Source of the DNA: Capilliphycus salinus
GTDB taxonomy: Bacteria; Cyanobacteriota; Cyanobacteriia; Cyanobacteriales; Microcoleaceae
Reading direction: 5' to 3'
NCBI RefSeq assembly: GCF_047276495.1
Contig: NZ_CP178543.1
Span: 3,906,001 to 3,970,000, forward strand
DNA length: 64,000 bases
Below, in pieces: positions 26,380 to 35,661 of the stretch (position 1 is the first letter of the stretch; the number at the start of each line of letters is the position of its first letter). A program made the translations under genes and the position numbers. The notes beneath the pieces are model-generated. The model searched no databases. It had not been told where the DNA came from and saw nothing but the letters and a program-made list of their open reading frames with translations.

Positions 26380-28746
26380 ATGACCGACCGCAGTTCGACC
26401 TTGACTCAACTCTGGCATCGGATCGAAGCAACGCCGAAGCCCGAACCCGAAGATTCGATTACTCTGCGAATCTTAGTCCAATTGCTCGTGATTGTCGGAA
26501 TTATCGCGACAGATGTGGCGATCGAAGAACCTCTCAATCTCTGGGCAATTCCCGTGAGTCTGGTCGGAGCGACTTGGAGTTATTTTCGCCGCCGCCATCG
26601 TAATGTGCCTGTGAAATTTTGCATTGCCATCGCAATGCTCGTCGCACTGGCTGCATTTTTTGGGCGACTGGTGGGAGAACTCAATGATACTCGTTTGGTG
26701 CTGGCTCAATTACTGATTCATCTGCAAATTCTGCACAGTTTTGATTTACCCCGTCGCAAAGATTTGGGATACTCGATGGTGATCGGGTTAATCTTATTGG
26801 GTGTGGCGGCTACCCTCAGCCAAACGCTTACTTTTGGGCCTGTTCTTCTTGTCTTTTTAGCGATCGCATTACCGACTTTAATTTTTGATTATCGCTCTCG
26901 TTTGGGCTTTGCCAAACTCAATTTAAAAACCACCGATCAATCTAAACCCTCTAAACTTTTCTCTGCATTAAATCCAAAATTTTTAGGCGTTAGTTTTATT
27001 CTCGTTGTTGTCCTCGGACTGCTCATTTTTGCTTTATTACCCCGTTTTCCCAGTTATCAACTTCGCTCTTTTCCGGTGAGTTCTCCCATCGATTTACCTC
27101 AGGGTCAATTTGATGGGACTCAAGTTTTTAACCCCGGTTATGCTTCGGAAGATAACCCCAATAATGACTCGGAAAATGGCGGTACGGGCGGCAGTCCTCG
27201 CCGGGGTGCGGGTCAACTGGATACGACTTTTTATTATGGTTTTGATACCCAAATCAACCAAAATTTACGGGGTCAATTAATCCCGAAAGTGGTGATGCGT
27301 GTGCGATCGCAGGCCCGAGGGTTTTGGCGGGTTGTTGCTTTTGATGAATATACGGGTCAGGGGTGGGAAATTTCCCGAAATGATGAAGATCAAATGTATG
27401 TGGTGAACCGTCCGCCTTGGTCTTATCAATTTCTGCTTTATCCTCAAATTACCCCCAATGAAACCCGAGAAATTGTTCAAACTTATACGATTATTTCCCA
27501 ACTTCCCAACTTAATTCCTTCTATGCCTTGGGCAAAAGAAGTGTATTTTCCGACGCAAGAATTAGTGATTGATGAGGAGCGAAATTTGCGATCGCCTTTG
27601 GATTTACGCGAGGGAATGACCTATAGTGTTGTCTCTCAAGTTCCGTTTCGTGATCGCTCTTTGTTGCAACAAGCTTCGACGGAATATCCCAAAAAAATTA
27701 CAGAACATTATCTGGATGTTCCCGAAGAAATTAGAGAAAAAGTTCGTCAAAAAACTGAAGAAATCCTCCAAAATATTAATCAAGTGGCTCAAAATAAAAA
27801 GCCCCTTGATAATCCCTATGAAAAGGCTCTCTATCTCGCCCAATACCTGAAACAAAATCCGGTTTATCGTTTGCAAGATTTGCCGCCTTTTTTAGAAGAT
27901 AATGAAGATTTAGTCGAAGCCTTTTTATTTGGGTATAAAAACAGTCCAGACGGCGAAACAATAACGGGAGGATATCCCGATCATTTTGCCACTGTATTAA
28001 CGATTATGCTGCGTTCTATCGGCATTCCAGCCCGATTAGTTGCGGGATTTGATTCGGGAGAATTTAACCCGTTTACGGGCTTATATGTCGTTAAAAATAC
28101 CGACGCTCATGCGATGACTGAGGTTTATTTTCCTCAATATGGTTGGTTTGCTTTTAATCCGATTCCGGGTATGGAATTAATTCCCCCTTCCATTGAAGAA
28201 AACCAAACGTTTAGTGCATTGCGTTCATTTTGGGAATGGGTGGCGGGTTGGCTACCGTCTCCGGTAACGGGTCTTTTACAAACAATTTTCGGAACGTTAT
28301 TTATTTGGGTAGCCCGAATTATTCGCTGGTTTTTAAGGTTATTTACTCAAGGATGGGTGGGTTTATTTAGCGGGATATTAATTGCACTTCTGGTTGGTTT
28401 TGTGGGATGGTTGGGGTTTGATCGTTGGCAGGTTTGGCGTTATCATCGGTGGTTATCTAAACTGCCTCCTGAAGAACGTTGTTATCAACAAATGCTAAAA
28501 CTTTTAGATTCTCAAGGATATAAAAAATCTCCGTCGCAAACGCCTTTAGAATATGCTTATTCTATGCAACAATATCATTCGCTAGATGAAGCCGAAGTGA
28601 TAGAGGAAGTTTCTCAAACTTATATGCGGTGGCGTTATGGAGGAAAACCCGCAAATTTAAGCCAAATGAAAGCTTTAATTCAAAACTTGAAAAAAGCTCA
28701 CATCAAACGTTTGAACCGACAAAGTTTTAAACTGTTAAAACGATAA
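26380..28746 (+). CDS. TgpA-like membrane protein with degenerate transglutaminase domain
   Basis: 788 residues from the ATG at 26380 (a GTG at 26338 is possible). Five to six N-terminal spans (DUF3488/TgpA type), a periplasmic transglutaminase-like domain around residues 440-620, one more span, and a C-terminal cytoplasmic DUF4129-like region (LPPEERCYQQMLKLL). In active relatives the transglutaminase Cys sits in a GxCxxFA-type motif; here it reads GGYPDHFATVL, with Pro in its place. His is kept in NTDAHAMTEVYF; the Asp position is Asn in FAFNPIPG. Probably not catalytic. Confidence 0.85.
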   Translation: MTDRSSTLTQLWHRIEATPKPEPEDSITLRILVQLLVIVGIIATDVAIEEPLNLWAIPVSLVGATWSYFRRRHRNVPVKFCIAIAMLVALAAFFGRLVGELNDTRLVLAQLLIHLQILHSFDLPRRKDLGYSMVIGLILLGVAATLSQTLTFGPVLLVFLAIALPTLIFDYRSRLGFAKLNLKTTDQSKPSKLFSALNPKFLGVSFILVVVLGLLIFALLPRFPSYQLRSFPVSSPIDLPQGQFDGTQVFNPGYASEDNPNNDSENGGTGGSPRRGAGQLDTTFYYGFDTQINQNLRGQLIPKVVMRVRSQARGFWRVVAFDEYTGQGWEISRNDEDQMYVVNRPPWSYQFLLYPQITPNETREIVQTYTIISQLPNLIPSMPWAKEVYFPTQELVIDEERNLRSPLDLREGMTYSVVSQVPFRDRSLLQQASTEYPKKITEHYLDVPEEIREKVRQKTEEILQNINQVAQNKKPLDNPYEKALYLAQYLKQNPVYRLQDLPPFLEDNEDLVEAFLFGYKNSPDGETITGGYPDHFATVLTIMLRSIGIPARLVAGFDSGEFNPFTGLYVVKNTDAHAMTEVYFPQYGWFAFNPIPGMELIPPSIEENQTFSALRSFWEWVAGWLPSPVTGLLQTIFGTLFIWVARIIRWFLRLFTQGWVGLFSGILIALLVGFVGWLGFDRWQVWRYHRWLSKLPPEERCYQQMLKLLDSQGYKKSPSQTPLEYAYSMQQYHSLDEAEVIEEVSQTYMRWRYGGKPANLSQMKALIQNLKKAHIKRLNRQSFKLLKR

Positions 28747-28774
28747 AAACAGGGTAGATGAGGAGTGAAAGCAG

Positions 28775-29659
28775 ATGAAAAAAACTCTAATTACAACCGG
28801 ATTGATTTTAAACTATTTCTTTGCATTTCCCCTAAATGCCACACCTTTTAACCCGTTTACCAAAGTCGAATATGACCAAATTCGGCACGGAATGAGTTAC
28901 GAAGAAGTGAAAGAAATTATGGGAGGAAATCCCGGAGAAAAAGATCGGGGTTTTCGCGAAAATTCCGGTCAAGAAGATTCTCCAGTTATGTATCATTGGA
29001 TTAATCCCGATGGTTCATCAATTACGGTGGTTTTTAATGGGGAAAACCAAGTGATCAATTTGGGTTCTTATAATTTAACGCCTCCGTTGCACACCAATTT
29101 ATCGAGAACAGAAGACAATCGATTGAGAAATTTATCTCAAAGTCCGATTACTATCGATTATTATAATAAACTGAAAATCGGGATGACCTATGATGAAGTG
29201 AAAACTATCATGGGTTCGGAAGGAAAAACAGAGCAAGAATTGTACAATAGTCAGGGCGAGAGTTCACAACGCCGCTATCACTGGTTAAACCCGGATAATT
29301 CTGGTATTATTGTTGTTTTTGATGGAGAAAATCGAGTTCGTTCGATTGTCACCCGCAACTTAAACGAGTATACAATCGGAGGAGATCCCGATGTCTCTCG
29401 AACTCCCGAAGGCCAGACCCTAGCCACCCGTCAACAGTATTATCAACTGCAAATGGGAATGACTTACGATCGAGTCAAATCGGTTATGGGTTCAGAGGGG
29501 ACACCCAATCCTAATTTTAACCCGGATGGAGACGAAAATTTTAAAACCTCCTATGAATGGATGAATCCCGATGGAACCGGAATAAAGGTGGTGTTCAATA
29601 CCGAGGATCAAGTCACAAAAATTTACGGTTTGGGTTTGGGTGTTGGATTAAGATATTAA
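28775..29659 (+). CDS. Secreted protein with three BLIP/SmpA-like repeats (DUF3862 type)
   Basis: 294 residues with a Sec signal peptide (TLITTGLILNYFFAFPLNA). Three repeats of about 75 residues follow, each with the pattern Y-x-x-[IL]-x-x-GM[ST]Y[ED]-x-V-K-x-[IV]MG, then YxWxNPDG and [VI]VFN. This matches the small alpha/beta SmpA/BLIP fold, which binds partner proteins. GAGGAG before the ATG is a good ribosome-binding site. Function unknown; it lies 28 bases after the TgpA-like gene and may be co-transcribed. Confidence 0.8.
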   Translation: MKKTLITTGLILNYFFAFPLNATPFNPFTKVEYDQIRHGMSYEEVKEIMGGNPGEKDRGFRENSGQEDSPVMYHWINPDGSSITVVFNGENQVINLGSYNLTPPLHTNLSRTEDNRLRNLSQSPITIDYYNKLKIGMTYDEVKTIMGSEGKTEQELYNSQGESSQRRYHWLNPDNSGIIVVFDGENRVRSIVTRNLNEYTIGGDPDVSRTPEGQTLATRQQYYQLQMGMTYDRVKSVMGSEGTPNPNFNPDGDENFKTSYEWMNPDGTGIKVVFNTEDQVTKIYGLGLGVGLRY

Positions 29660-29875
29660 CTCGAAGCGTCTTGTCAAAAAAAACGGTTTTTATTAAAGAC
29701 AGAACCCCAACAGGTGTTCAAGGTGTCAATAGTGCGGTATATTACCATAACAGTAGGGTAATGACTGCATTAAGGTGATTGCAACTCACCTTAAATCAAT
29801 CCATTGCGAATGGGCGTGGAGTGGGTCACGAAATACTTGTCAATGCTGTTTAGATCAGTTGGGAGAAAAATCTCA

Positions 29876-30304
29876 ATGAAACGATTAGGTCGTTTGTTAG
29901 TCCTAGTAGGTTTATTAATAAGTTGTTTGGGATGGACGGGACATCAGAATGCTTATGCAGCCAATTTGAGTGTGAATAAGTTACCTGTTGTTTCTCCCAT
30001 TTTGGCAGTTGAACAACGAAGAAATCGTGCGGACGAAAAGTTAGGTCAATTTGGAGATAAAATCGATCTTAACAATAGTTCCATTCGAGAATTTAGACAA
30101 TTGCGGGGGATGTATCCGACTCTCGCTTCGATGATTGTCGATCAGGCGCCGTTTGATTCGGTTGAGGATGTTCTGGAAATGGAAGGATTATCAGAGCGCC
30201 AAAAACAAATTCTCGAATCTCATTTAGATGAATTTACAGTCACTCCAGTCGCTTCTGTTTTACAAGAAGGAAACTTCCGTTTAAATACAGGAACCTACGA
30301 CTAG
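29876..30304 (+). CDS. psbU: Photosystem II 12 kDa extrinsic protein PsbU
   Basis: 142 residues from the ATG at 29876, which follows GGGAG. The leader peptide (LVLVGLLISCLGWTGHQNAYA) carries the protein across the thylakoid membrane, with cleavage after AYA. The mature part has KLGQFGDKIDLNNSSIREF, RGMYPTLASMIVDQAPF and VEDVLEMEGLSERQKQIL, the double helix-hairpin-helix fold of PsbU. It stabilises the oxygen-evolving manganese cluster on the lumen side. Confidence 0.95.
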   Translation: MKRLGRLLVLVGLLISCLGWTGHQNAYAANLSVNKLPVVSPILAVEQRRNRADEKLGQFGDKIDLNNSSIREFRQLRGMYPTLASMIVDQAPFDSVEDVLEMEGLSERQKQILESHLDEFTVTPVASVLQEGNFRLNTGTYD

Positions 30305-30408
30305 ACCGGCTGAAATTTTCAATTTCCATAGTTATCTGTAGACGACTCCCGTTATAGCCTGTCGGTTGTAACGGGAGCGATAAAAATCTCAGTTCATACC
30401 TAAATTCA

Positions 30409-30566
30409 ATAATTGATAATTAATAATGGATAATGGATAATTACCTCGACCATTATGTATAGGATTGATAGAGAGGAAATAATTTTTCTTTTTTCTCCTT
30501 GAAAGGAGAGGTGTTCAACCTGATTAATTAATTATCAATTATCAATTGTCAATTATCCATTGATAA
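30409..30566. repeat. AT-rich inverted repeat region
   Basis: Left-hand AATTGATAATTAATAATGGAT-type sequence is answered by ATTATCAATT repeats and AATTATCCATTG near 30530-30560. A perfect TCTCCTT/AAGGAGA hairpin lies at 30494-30509. This looks like a MITE remnant in the psbU-nadB gap. Confidence 0.5.
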
Positions 30567-30606
30567 GACTTATTATAGCCGTCTGCATAGGAATGAGTAC
30601 ACTTAA

Positions 30607-30643
30607 GAAACCGGGTTTCTCTTACGAAACCGGGTTTTTTGGC
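30607..30643. terminator. AAACCGGG palindrome before nadB
   Basis: AGAAACCGGGTTTCT followed after CTTAC by GAAACCGGGTTTTTT. Related to the hairpin at 12977 and the 87-bp array. The T-run suits a terminator for the psbU transcript. Confidence 0.6.
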
Positions 30644-30669
30644 ATTATCGTGACCCAAAATTTGAATCC

Positions 30670-32370
30670 ATGACCCATTTTGAACCCTTATCTGCTGCAA
30701 ATCTACCCGATCATTTTGATGTATTGGTTGTGGGAGCGGGCGCCGCTGGTTTATACGCGGCTTTGTGTTTACCGACTCATCTCAATGTCGGTTTGGTCAA
30801 TAAAGACATCCTTTCCCTCTCCGCTAGTGATTGGGCGCAGGGGGGAATCGCCGCCGCCGTTTCTAGCGATGACTCTCCGAAGCTTCATTTAGAGGATACC
30901 TTAAAAGCCGGAGCCGGTCTTTGCGAACGGTCGGCGGTTGAATTTTTGGTCTCTCGGGCGCCGGAATGTATTCATCGTTTGGTGGAAATGGGGGTCTTAT
31001 TTGACCGACACGATCAAAATTTAGCCCTAACCTTAGAAGCGGCTCATTCTCGCCATCGGGTGCTTCATGCGGCGGATACGACCGGACGAGCGGTGGTCAG
31101 TATCCTCGCCGAACGGGTTCTCGAGCGCCAAAATATTCGGCTGGTTTGTCCGGCTTTTGCTTTAAACTTGTGGCTCGATCCCCAAACCCAACACTGTCTC
31201 GGTTTAAGTGTAATTTTTGACAGCCAAGTGCGCTGGATACGGGCCTCGGCGGTGGTGTTGGCTACCGGAGGGGGCGGACAGGTCTTTTCTCAAACCACAA
31301 ACCCCAGCGTCAGTACCGGAGATGGCGTGGCGATGGCTTGGCGCTCGGGGGCGCTGTTGCGGGATTTGGAGTTTTTCCAGTTTCATCCGACGGCTTTGAA
31401 AATACCGGGAGCGCCTCGATTTTTGATCAGCGAAGCGGTTCGCGGAGAGGGCGCTCATTTAATTGATGAAGAAGGGAAACGGTTTGCGTTTGAGTATCAT
31501 CCCGATGGAGAACTCGCCCCCCGAGATGTGGTCAGTCGGGCGATTTTTAATCATTTACAAAAAATGCGCTCGGAAGCGACCGCCAACGGTGAGAATGTTT
31601 GGCTGGATTTGCGTCCCATTCCCCCGGAAAAAGTTCGCTCCCGCTTTCCGAATATTATTCAAGTTTGTCAGCAGTGGGGGGTTAATGTGTTTGAACAACC
31701 GATTCCTGTTTCTCCTGCGGCTCATTATTGGATGGGCGGAATTGCGACAGATACTCACAATCAGACTTCGATTCCGGGTTTGTACGCCGTCGGGGAAACG
31801 GCTAGTACGGGGGTACATGGGGCTAATCGTTTGGCGAGTAATTCTCTGCTGGAATGTTTGGTCTATGGCGCTCAAGTCGGTGAACTGCAAGGCTTGAACG
31901 GTCAGAATTTAGATTTGCCTGTTTCTAAAGAAGTGATTAAATTTTCTGCCCCTTCGGATTGGCAAGAAGAATATGATAAAATTAAAGACATCAGAATTAA
32001 ATTACCCGATCTCGTTTGGCAAAGTGCCGGGATTTGTCGGAATCAACAGATGTTAGATCGAGCGATTTCTCAAGTTGCAGCTTGGCGTCAAATGTTTCTC
32101 AATCTCGATTTGAGTCAAACTTTATTCAGTCTAAAACCGCAACAAACCCTGACGTTTGAACCGAGCAAAATTGATCCTCTCCAGTTAAGAACCTGGGGAG
32201 AAACTTGCAACTTGCTTGATATTGCCTATTTAATTTTAAAAAGTTCTGCTTTCCGACAAGAAAGCCGAGGCGGTCATTATCGTCAAGATTATCCTCATAC
32301 GGAACAATCTTGGCAAGTTCACACTTTAGCCAAGCACGAGCAGACTTGGAAGGCGCCTGTTAGCCCCTAG
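30670..32370 (+). CDS. nadB: L-aspartate oxidase
   Basis: 566 residues of the succinate dehydrogenase/fumarate reductase flavoprotein family. FAD site: VLVVGAGAAGLYAAL at residues 19-33. LSASDWAQGGIAAAVS, FHPTAL, LISEAVRGEGAHLID and the RDVVSRAIF segment with the catalytic Arg all match NadB. The C-terminal helical domain is complete. It converts L-aspartate to iminoaspartate, the first step of NAD synthesis. Single gene here. Confidence 0.93.
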   Translation: MTHFEPLSAANLPDHFDVLVVGAGAAGLYAALCLPTHLNVGLVNKDILSLSASDWAQGGIAAAVSSDDSPKLHLEDTLKAGAGLCERSAVEFLVSRAPECIHRLVEMGVLFDRHDQNLALTLEAAHSRHRVLHAADTTGRAVVSILAERVLERQNIRLVCPAFALNLWLDPQTQHCLGLSVIFDSQVRWIRASAVVLATGGGGQVFSQTTNPSVSTGDGVAMAWRSGALLRDLEFFQFHPTALKIPGAPRFLISEAVRGEGAHLIDEEGKRFAFEYHPDGELAPRDVVSRAIFNHLQKMRSEATANGENVWLDLRPIPPEKVRSRFPNIIQVCQQWGVNVFEQPIPVSPAAHYWMGGIATDTHNQTSIPGLYAVGETASTGVHGANRLASNSLLECLVYGAQVGELQGLNGQNLDLPVSKEVIKFSAPSDWQEEYDKIKDIRIKLPDLVWQSAGICRNQQMLDRAISQVAAWRQMFLNLDLSQTLFSLKPQQTLTFEPSKIDPLQLRTWGETCNLLDIAYLILKSSAFRQESRGGHYRQDYPHTEQSWQVHTLAKHEQTWKAPVSP

Positions 32371-32403
32371 CATTTCGAGAGTCCGAAGTGGTTCTGTTCG
32401 TCC

Positions 32404-32625
32404 TTAACGCGCTCCGCCAGTACCATTGGTGTTTGGCGGTTGTTCCTCTGCGGTTTGCAGAAAAGGACCGATCACGGGATCGAGATCGCCGCTTCTGACC
32501 TCTGAGGAATTAGACTCATTGGTTCGCGGTTCCGGTTGAAAGCGAGCTTGAGCCGTTTCTACTAGCGTAAACTGCACACCTGCAATCAGTGTAACAGCCG
32601 TTGTCAATCGAATAAAGCACCCCAT
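32404..32625 (-). CDS. Small exported peptide ending in GTGGAR
   Basis: 73 residues: a signal peptide (LTTAVTLIAGVQFTLVETAQA) and a short acidic mature part ending PPNTNGTGGAR. GAGG is placed well before the ATG. The Pro-Pro and Gly-rich ...[SA]R end recall the two peptides at 52248 and 52609 beside the CHAT operon. No family recognised. Confidence 0.55.
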   Translation of the reverse strand: MGCFIRLTTAVTLIAGVQFTLVETAQARFQPEPRTNESNSSEVRSGDLDPVIGPFLQTAEEQPPNTNGTGGAR

Positions 32626-33098
32626 GGAAGTTATACCTCTGATTAACTCAACTTACCCACAAGAATTATCAATAGGTTTTCCGTTGCTTTCAGTATATCA
32701 GTGTTTTTACGGATTGGTAAAAACTTAATTAATCCAATCGGTAATTTTTCCGCAAATATACGGAGAACCTTCCCCCTTCCCTGATCCTCGGTTGGGGGAG
32801 CGAGCGCTCTCACCCCGAAAAAATCCTTGTCAAATGGGTATTTGAGAGGAATTTTACCGAAAAACTCGACGATTGACTTGAGATCGAGCCGAAGGATCGT
32901 TATAATGGCAACAACCCCTAAAGGTAGAAGTACCCAACTGGTGATTCTACATCTTACCCACAATCTTACCCACACAAAACTTTCCCGATTTTTCGGGAAA
33001 AATGTTGTCAACAGTGGTCAACCCTGTTGTCCGTTTTTCTAATAGCTGATTGGGGTGGCGAAGTCTAAAAGGGAGTTCGAGACTGGTACTGTCGGGAT
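32626..33098. other. Gene-poor interval
   Basis: About 470 bases between the small peptide gene and the GGDEF gene. Overlapping short frames on both strands (near 32643-33011 and 32827-33042) contain no recognisable domain, and neither has a good ribosome-binding site. A GGGAAAA/TTTTCCC-like local palindrome lies near 32985-33000. Confidence 0.4.
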
Positions 33099-35315
33099 CT
33101 AATTTCCGTTAACCGAATTGATGTTAGACGGAGTTGATGTAGCGGCGAACTGGTATCTATTTTTACCCAAACGTTTGGCTTGGTACATGGCATCATCAGC
33201 CTTTTGAATCAGAATCTCCAGATATTGAGTATCAAGAGGATAGATACTGATTCCAATACTGGTTGTCACCGATACCGTGTGTCCTTCCAATTCAGCCTGT
33301 TGATTAATGGTCTGAAGGATTTTTTCGGCGACTCTAGCCACATCCGCTTTTCGAGGAACCCCCGGTAAAATCACCGTAAATTCATCTCCTCCCAAACGGG
33401 CGACAGTATCGCTACTGCGTAAACAGGCGTTCAAGCGTTGGGCGACGGTTTTCAACAGCAAGTCACCGATATGATGCCCGAGTGTATCGTTAACAATTTT
33501 AAAATCATTTAAGTCTAAATAAAATAAAGCGACTAATTTATTATTATTTTTCGCCCATTCTAAAGATTGAGCCAGACGTTCGTGAAAGACTTTACGATTG
33601 GCCAAACCGGTGAGCGGATCTTGTTCGGCGTGAACTTTAAGTTGAGCATTATAATGTTCCAATTCCGCCGCAATTCGTTTGAGTTCTTCTTCTAAACGCT
33701 TGCGTTCGGTAATATCGCGAATCACACCGACTAAAAAGATATTTCCCGCTCCATCCCGATGAATCGAGCGCTTGGTCGCAATAAAATGAGTTTTACCTTG
33801 AGCATCGGTCAATTTTTCTTCGTTTTCCTGTTCTCCAACTACATAAAACGCCAGTTCATCTTGTTGCCAAACCAGATCGGCTTCGGGTTGGGGAAATAAC
33901 TCATAATCCGATTTACTCATTAAAGTATTCATCGGATAACCCACCAACTTACAATAAGCTTGATTAATAACAATTTTCTGATGCTGTTTATTTTTAACAT
34001 AAATCGGATCGGGAATCGTATTAATCACACTGCTCAAAAAATCCGTAGAGCGTTTAAATTCCCCTTGTAAATGAGCCAAATAGCCGACAACCACCGCCGC
34101 CGACCCCATCAGAGTCATTAAAGGAGGAACCACCGGAATCCACCATCCATAACAAAAAATCAGATAAGCACTCGCACTCAACCCCCCACCCAACAATAAA
34201 ACCAAAGCCGTTGAGCGATAAGGCGCTCGCAACTTCCAACATAAACTCGCTCCCACCCAAGACCAGCCAAAAATCCACAACCACTCCACCGGATCTGACC
34301 AAACTTGAATGGGAGTTCGACCATCGAGAGCGGTACTGAGAATTTGGCTGACAAAATTTGCCATCAGTTCCACCCCATACATTTTTTCACGAGGTTGCAA
34401 TAATCCCCCACTGTAGGAGGTGAAGTGAGTATCTTTCACGCTCGGAGCCGTCGGGCCAATCAGAACAATCCGCTCGCGGATTAAATCCTCGGGAACTCGA
34501 CCTTCTAAGACTTCCGTCATCGAGACTCGACGAAAGTGATCGACCGGCCCGCGCAGATTGGCCAGAAATTGATAACCCCCCGCATCCGCCCGGACATAAG
34601 CGCCGTCATTTTTACGAAACCGGATAATGTTACCTTGTCCGACGGGAAAATTAGAAGCCGGTGCCAACGAGGGGAGAGGAACCCCTTGACTATTAAGATA
34701 AATCGTTGCTAATTTGAGGGGAAAGCTTTGAAGAATTAGATTGTCGGCGGGGAACCAAACATGAAGCAATCCCCGGCGCACCACCCCATCGGTGTCGGTC
34801 ATAAAGTTATTGAAGCCGACCATCTGTTTTTCGGAGAGAACCGGAGGAGGATGAACGGCGCCTTCATTTCCGCTTTCAAAGGTTTCAATGCCCACGATAT
34901 TGGGGATGGTTTCAAAGGCTTTGACTAATTCGGCGTGACCGGGTTCGGTGGGTAAATCTCGATAAAGATCGAGGCCAATGGCTCGGGGTTGGGCGGCATT
35001 GATTTTTTGGAGCAACTGAGCGAGTTTGTTATCGGGAATGGGGAAACCATAGGCTTGTAGGTCAGATTCATCAATTCCGATAATTAAGATCCGCTCCGAG
35101 GCAGGTTCTAACGGTCGCAAGCGAAAAAATAAATCCAGCACCGACCATTCTAGGGGTTGTAATAGCCCTAAAGCACGCATTGCAATTACCAGCGCTGCGA
35201 TACTTGAAGAGGTCAAGATCACCCGACGTTGTTGGGAGAACCATTTCGTCAGGGGTATTGAGATGAGCTTGTATTGGCGAAGTTTTTCAACTCTTGTTCT
35301 CAGTATCCAAAGCAA
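33099..35315 (-). CDS. CHASE2-PAS-GGDEF diguanylate cyclase
   Basis: 738 residues. A first span, then a periplasmic CHASE2 domain (about residues 50-320; ILIIGIDESDLQAYGFP, RAIGLDLYRDLP, GPTAPSVKDTHFTSY), two or three spans (350-420), a PAS domain with PAC (VINTIPDPIYVKNKQHQ), a coiled linker and a GGDEF domain with the intact RLGGDEFTVIL. RSSD five residues before GGDEF is an intact inhibitory I-site. It should make cyclic di-GMP. The first codon at 35315 is TTG; an internal GTG near residue 31 is an alternative. Confidence 0.9.
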   Translation of the reverse strand: MLWILRTRVEKLRQYKLISIPLTKWFSQQRRVILTSSSIAALVIAMRALGLLQPLEWSVLDLFFRLRPLEPASERILIIGIDESDLQAYGFPIPDNKLAQLLQKINAAQPRAIGLDLYRDLPTEPGHAELVKAFETIPNIVGIETFESGNEGAVHPPPVLSEKQMVGFNNFMTDTDGVVRRGLLHVWFPADNLILQSFPLKLATIYLNSQGVPLPSLAPASNFPVGQGNIIRFRKNDGAYVRADAGGYQFLANLRGPVDHFRRVSMTEVLEGRVPEDLIRERIVLIGPTAPSVKDTHFTSYSGGLLQPREKMYGVELMANFVSQILSTALDGRTPIQVWSDPVEWLWIFGWSWVGASLCWKLRAPYRSTALVLLLGGGLSASAYLIFCYGWWIPVVPPLMTLMGSAAVVVGYLAHLQGEFKRSTDFLSSVINTIPDPIYVKNKQHQKIVINQAYCKLVGYPMNTLMSKSDYELFPQPEADLVWQQDELAFYVVGEQENEEKLTDAQGKTHFIATKRSIHRDGAGNIFLVGVIRDITERKRLEEELKRIAAELEHYNAQLKVHAEQDPLTGLANRKVFHERLAQSLEWAKNNNKLVALFYLDLNDFKIVNDTLGHHIGDLLLKTVAQRLNACLRSSDTVARLGGDEFTVILPGVPRKADVARVAEKILQTINQQAELEGHTVSVTTSIGISIYPLDTQYLEILIQKADDAMYQAKRLGKNRYQFAATSTPSNINSVNGN

Positions 35316-35661
35316 CCGTCTAGCTCCTGTGTTGATAATCTAACCCATTGAATCCAGGCATTAACGAGGTTGAGCTTTTGATAAACTCATGGGTGAATCT
35401 GGTGTGATGTGTCGAATCACAAAGAAGAGGGTTCTTCTGTTGAACACAAACACTCCCATAGTCAGATTCGGCTTGCTCAATTATACGGGTATAGAACAAG
35501 GTATCCAGGAACATTTGCCAGTCCAAAAGTGTTCCTGCACAAGTTGAAAACTTACGGGAAAGTAGATGTCTGCTCAATTCTTCTAATCGTTGACCCCTGA
35601 CCTCACCGTAAGGGGGTTAACCGTCGTTGTCTTGACGATTTGCTACTGAGCGAATTTCACC
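35316..35661. other. Intergenic interval
   Basis: About 345 bases between two minus-strand genes. AGGAACA(N)TGTTCCT-type pairing near 35504-35545 is the only clear structure. No supported gene. Confidence 0.4.

Noticed and set aside
32643..33042. Overlapping frames on both strands
   Set aside because: No domain, no ribosome-binding site, mutually exclusive; left as a gap.
35409..35600. 63-codon plus-strand frame between two minus-strand genes
   Set aside because: No similarity, start or neighbour to support it.
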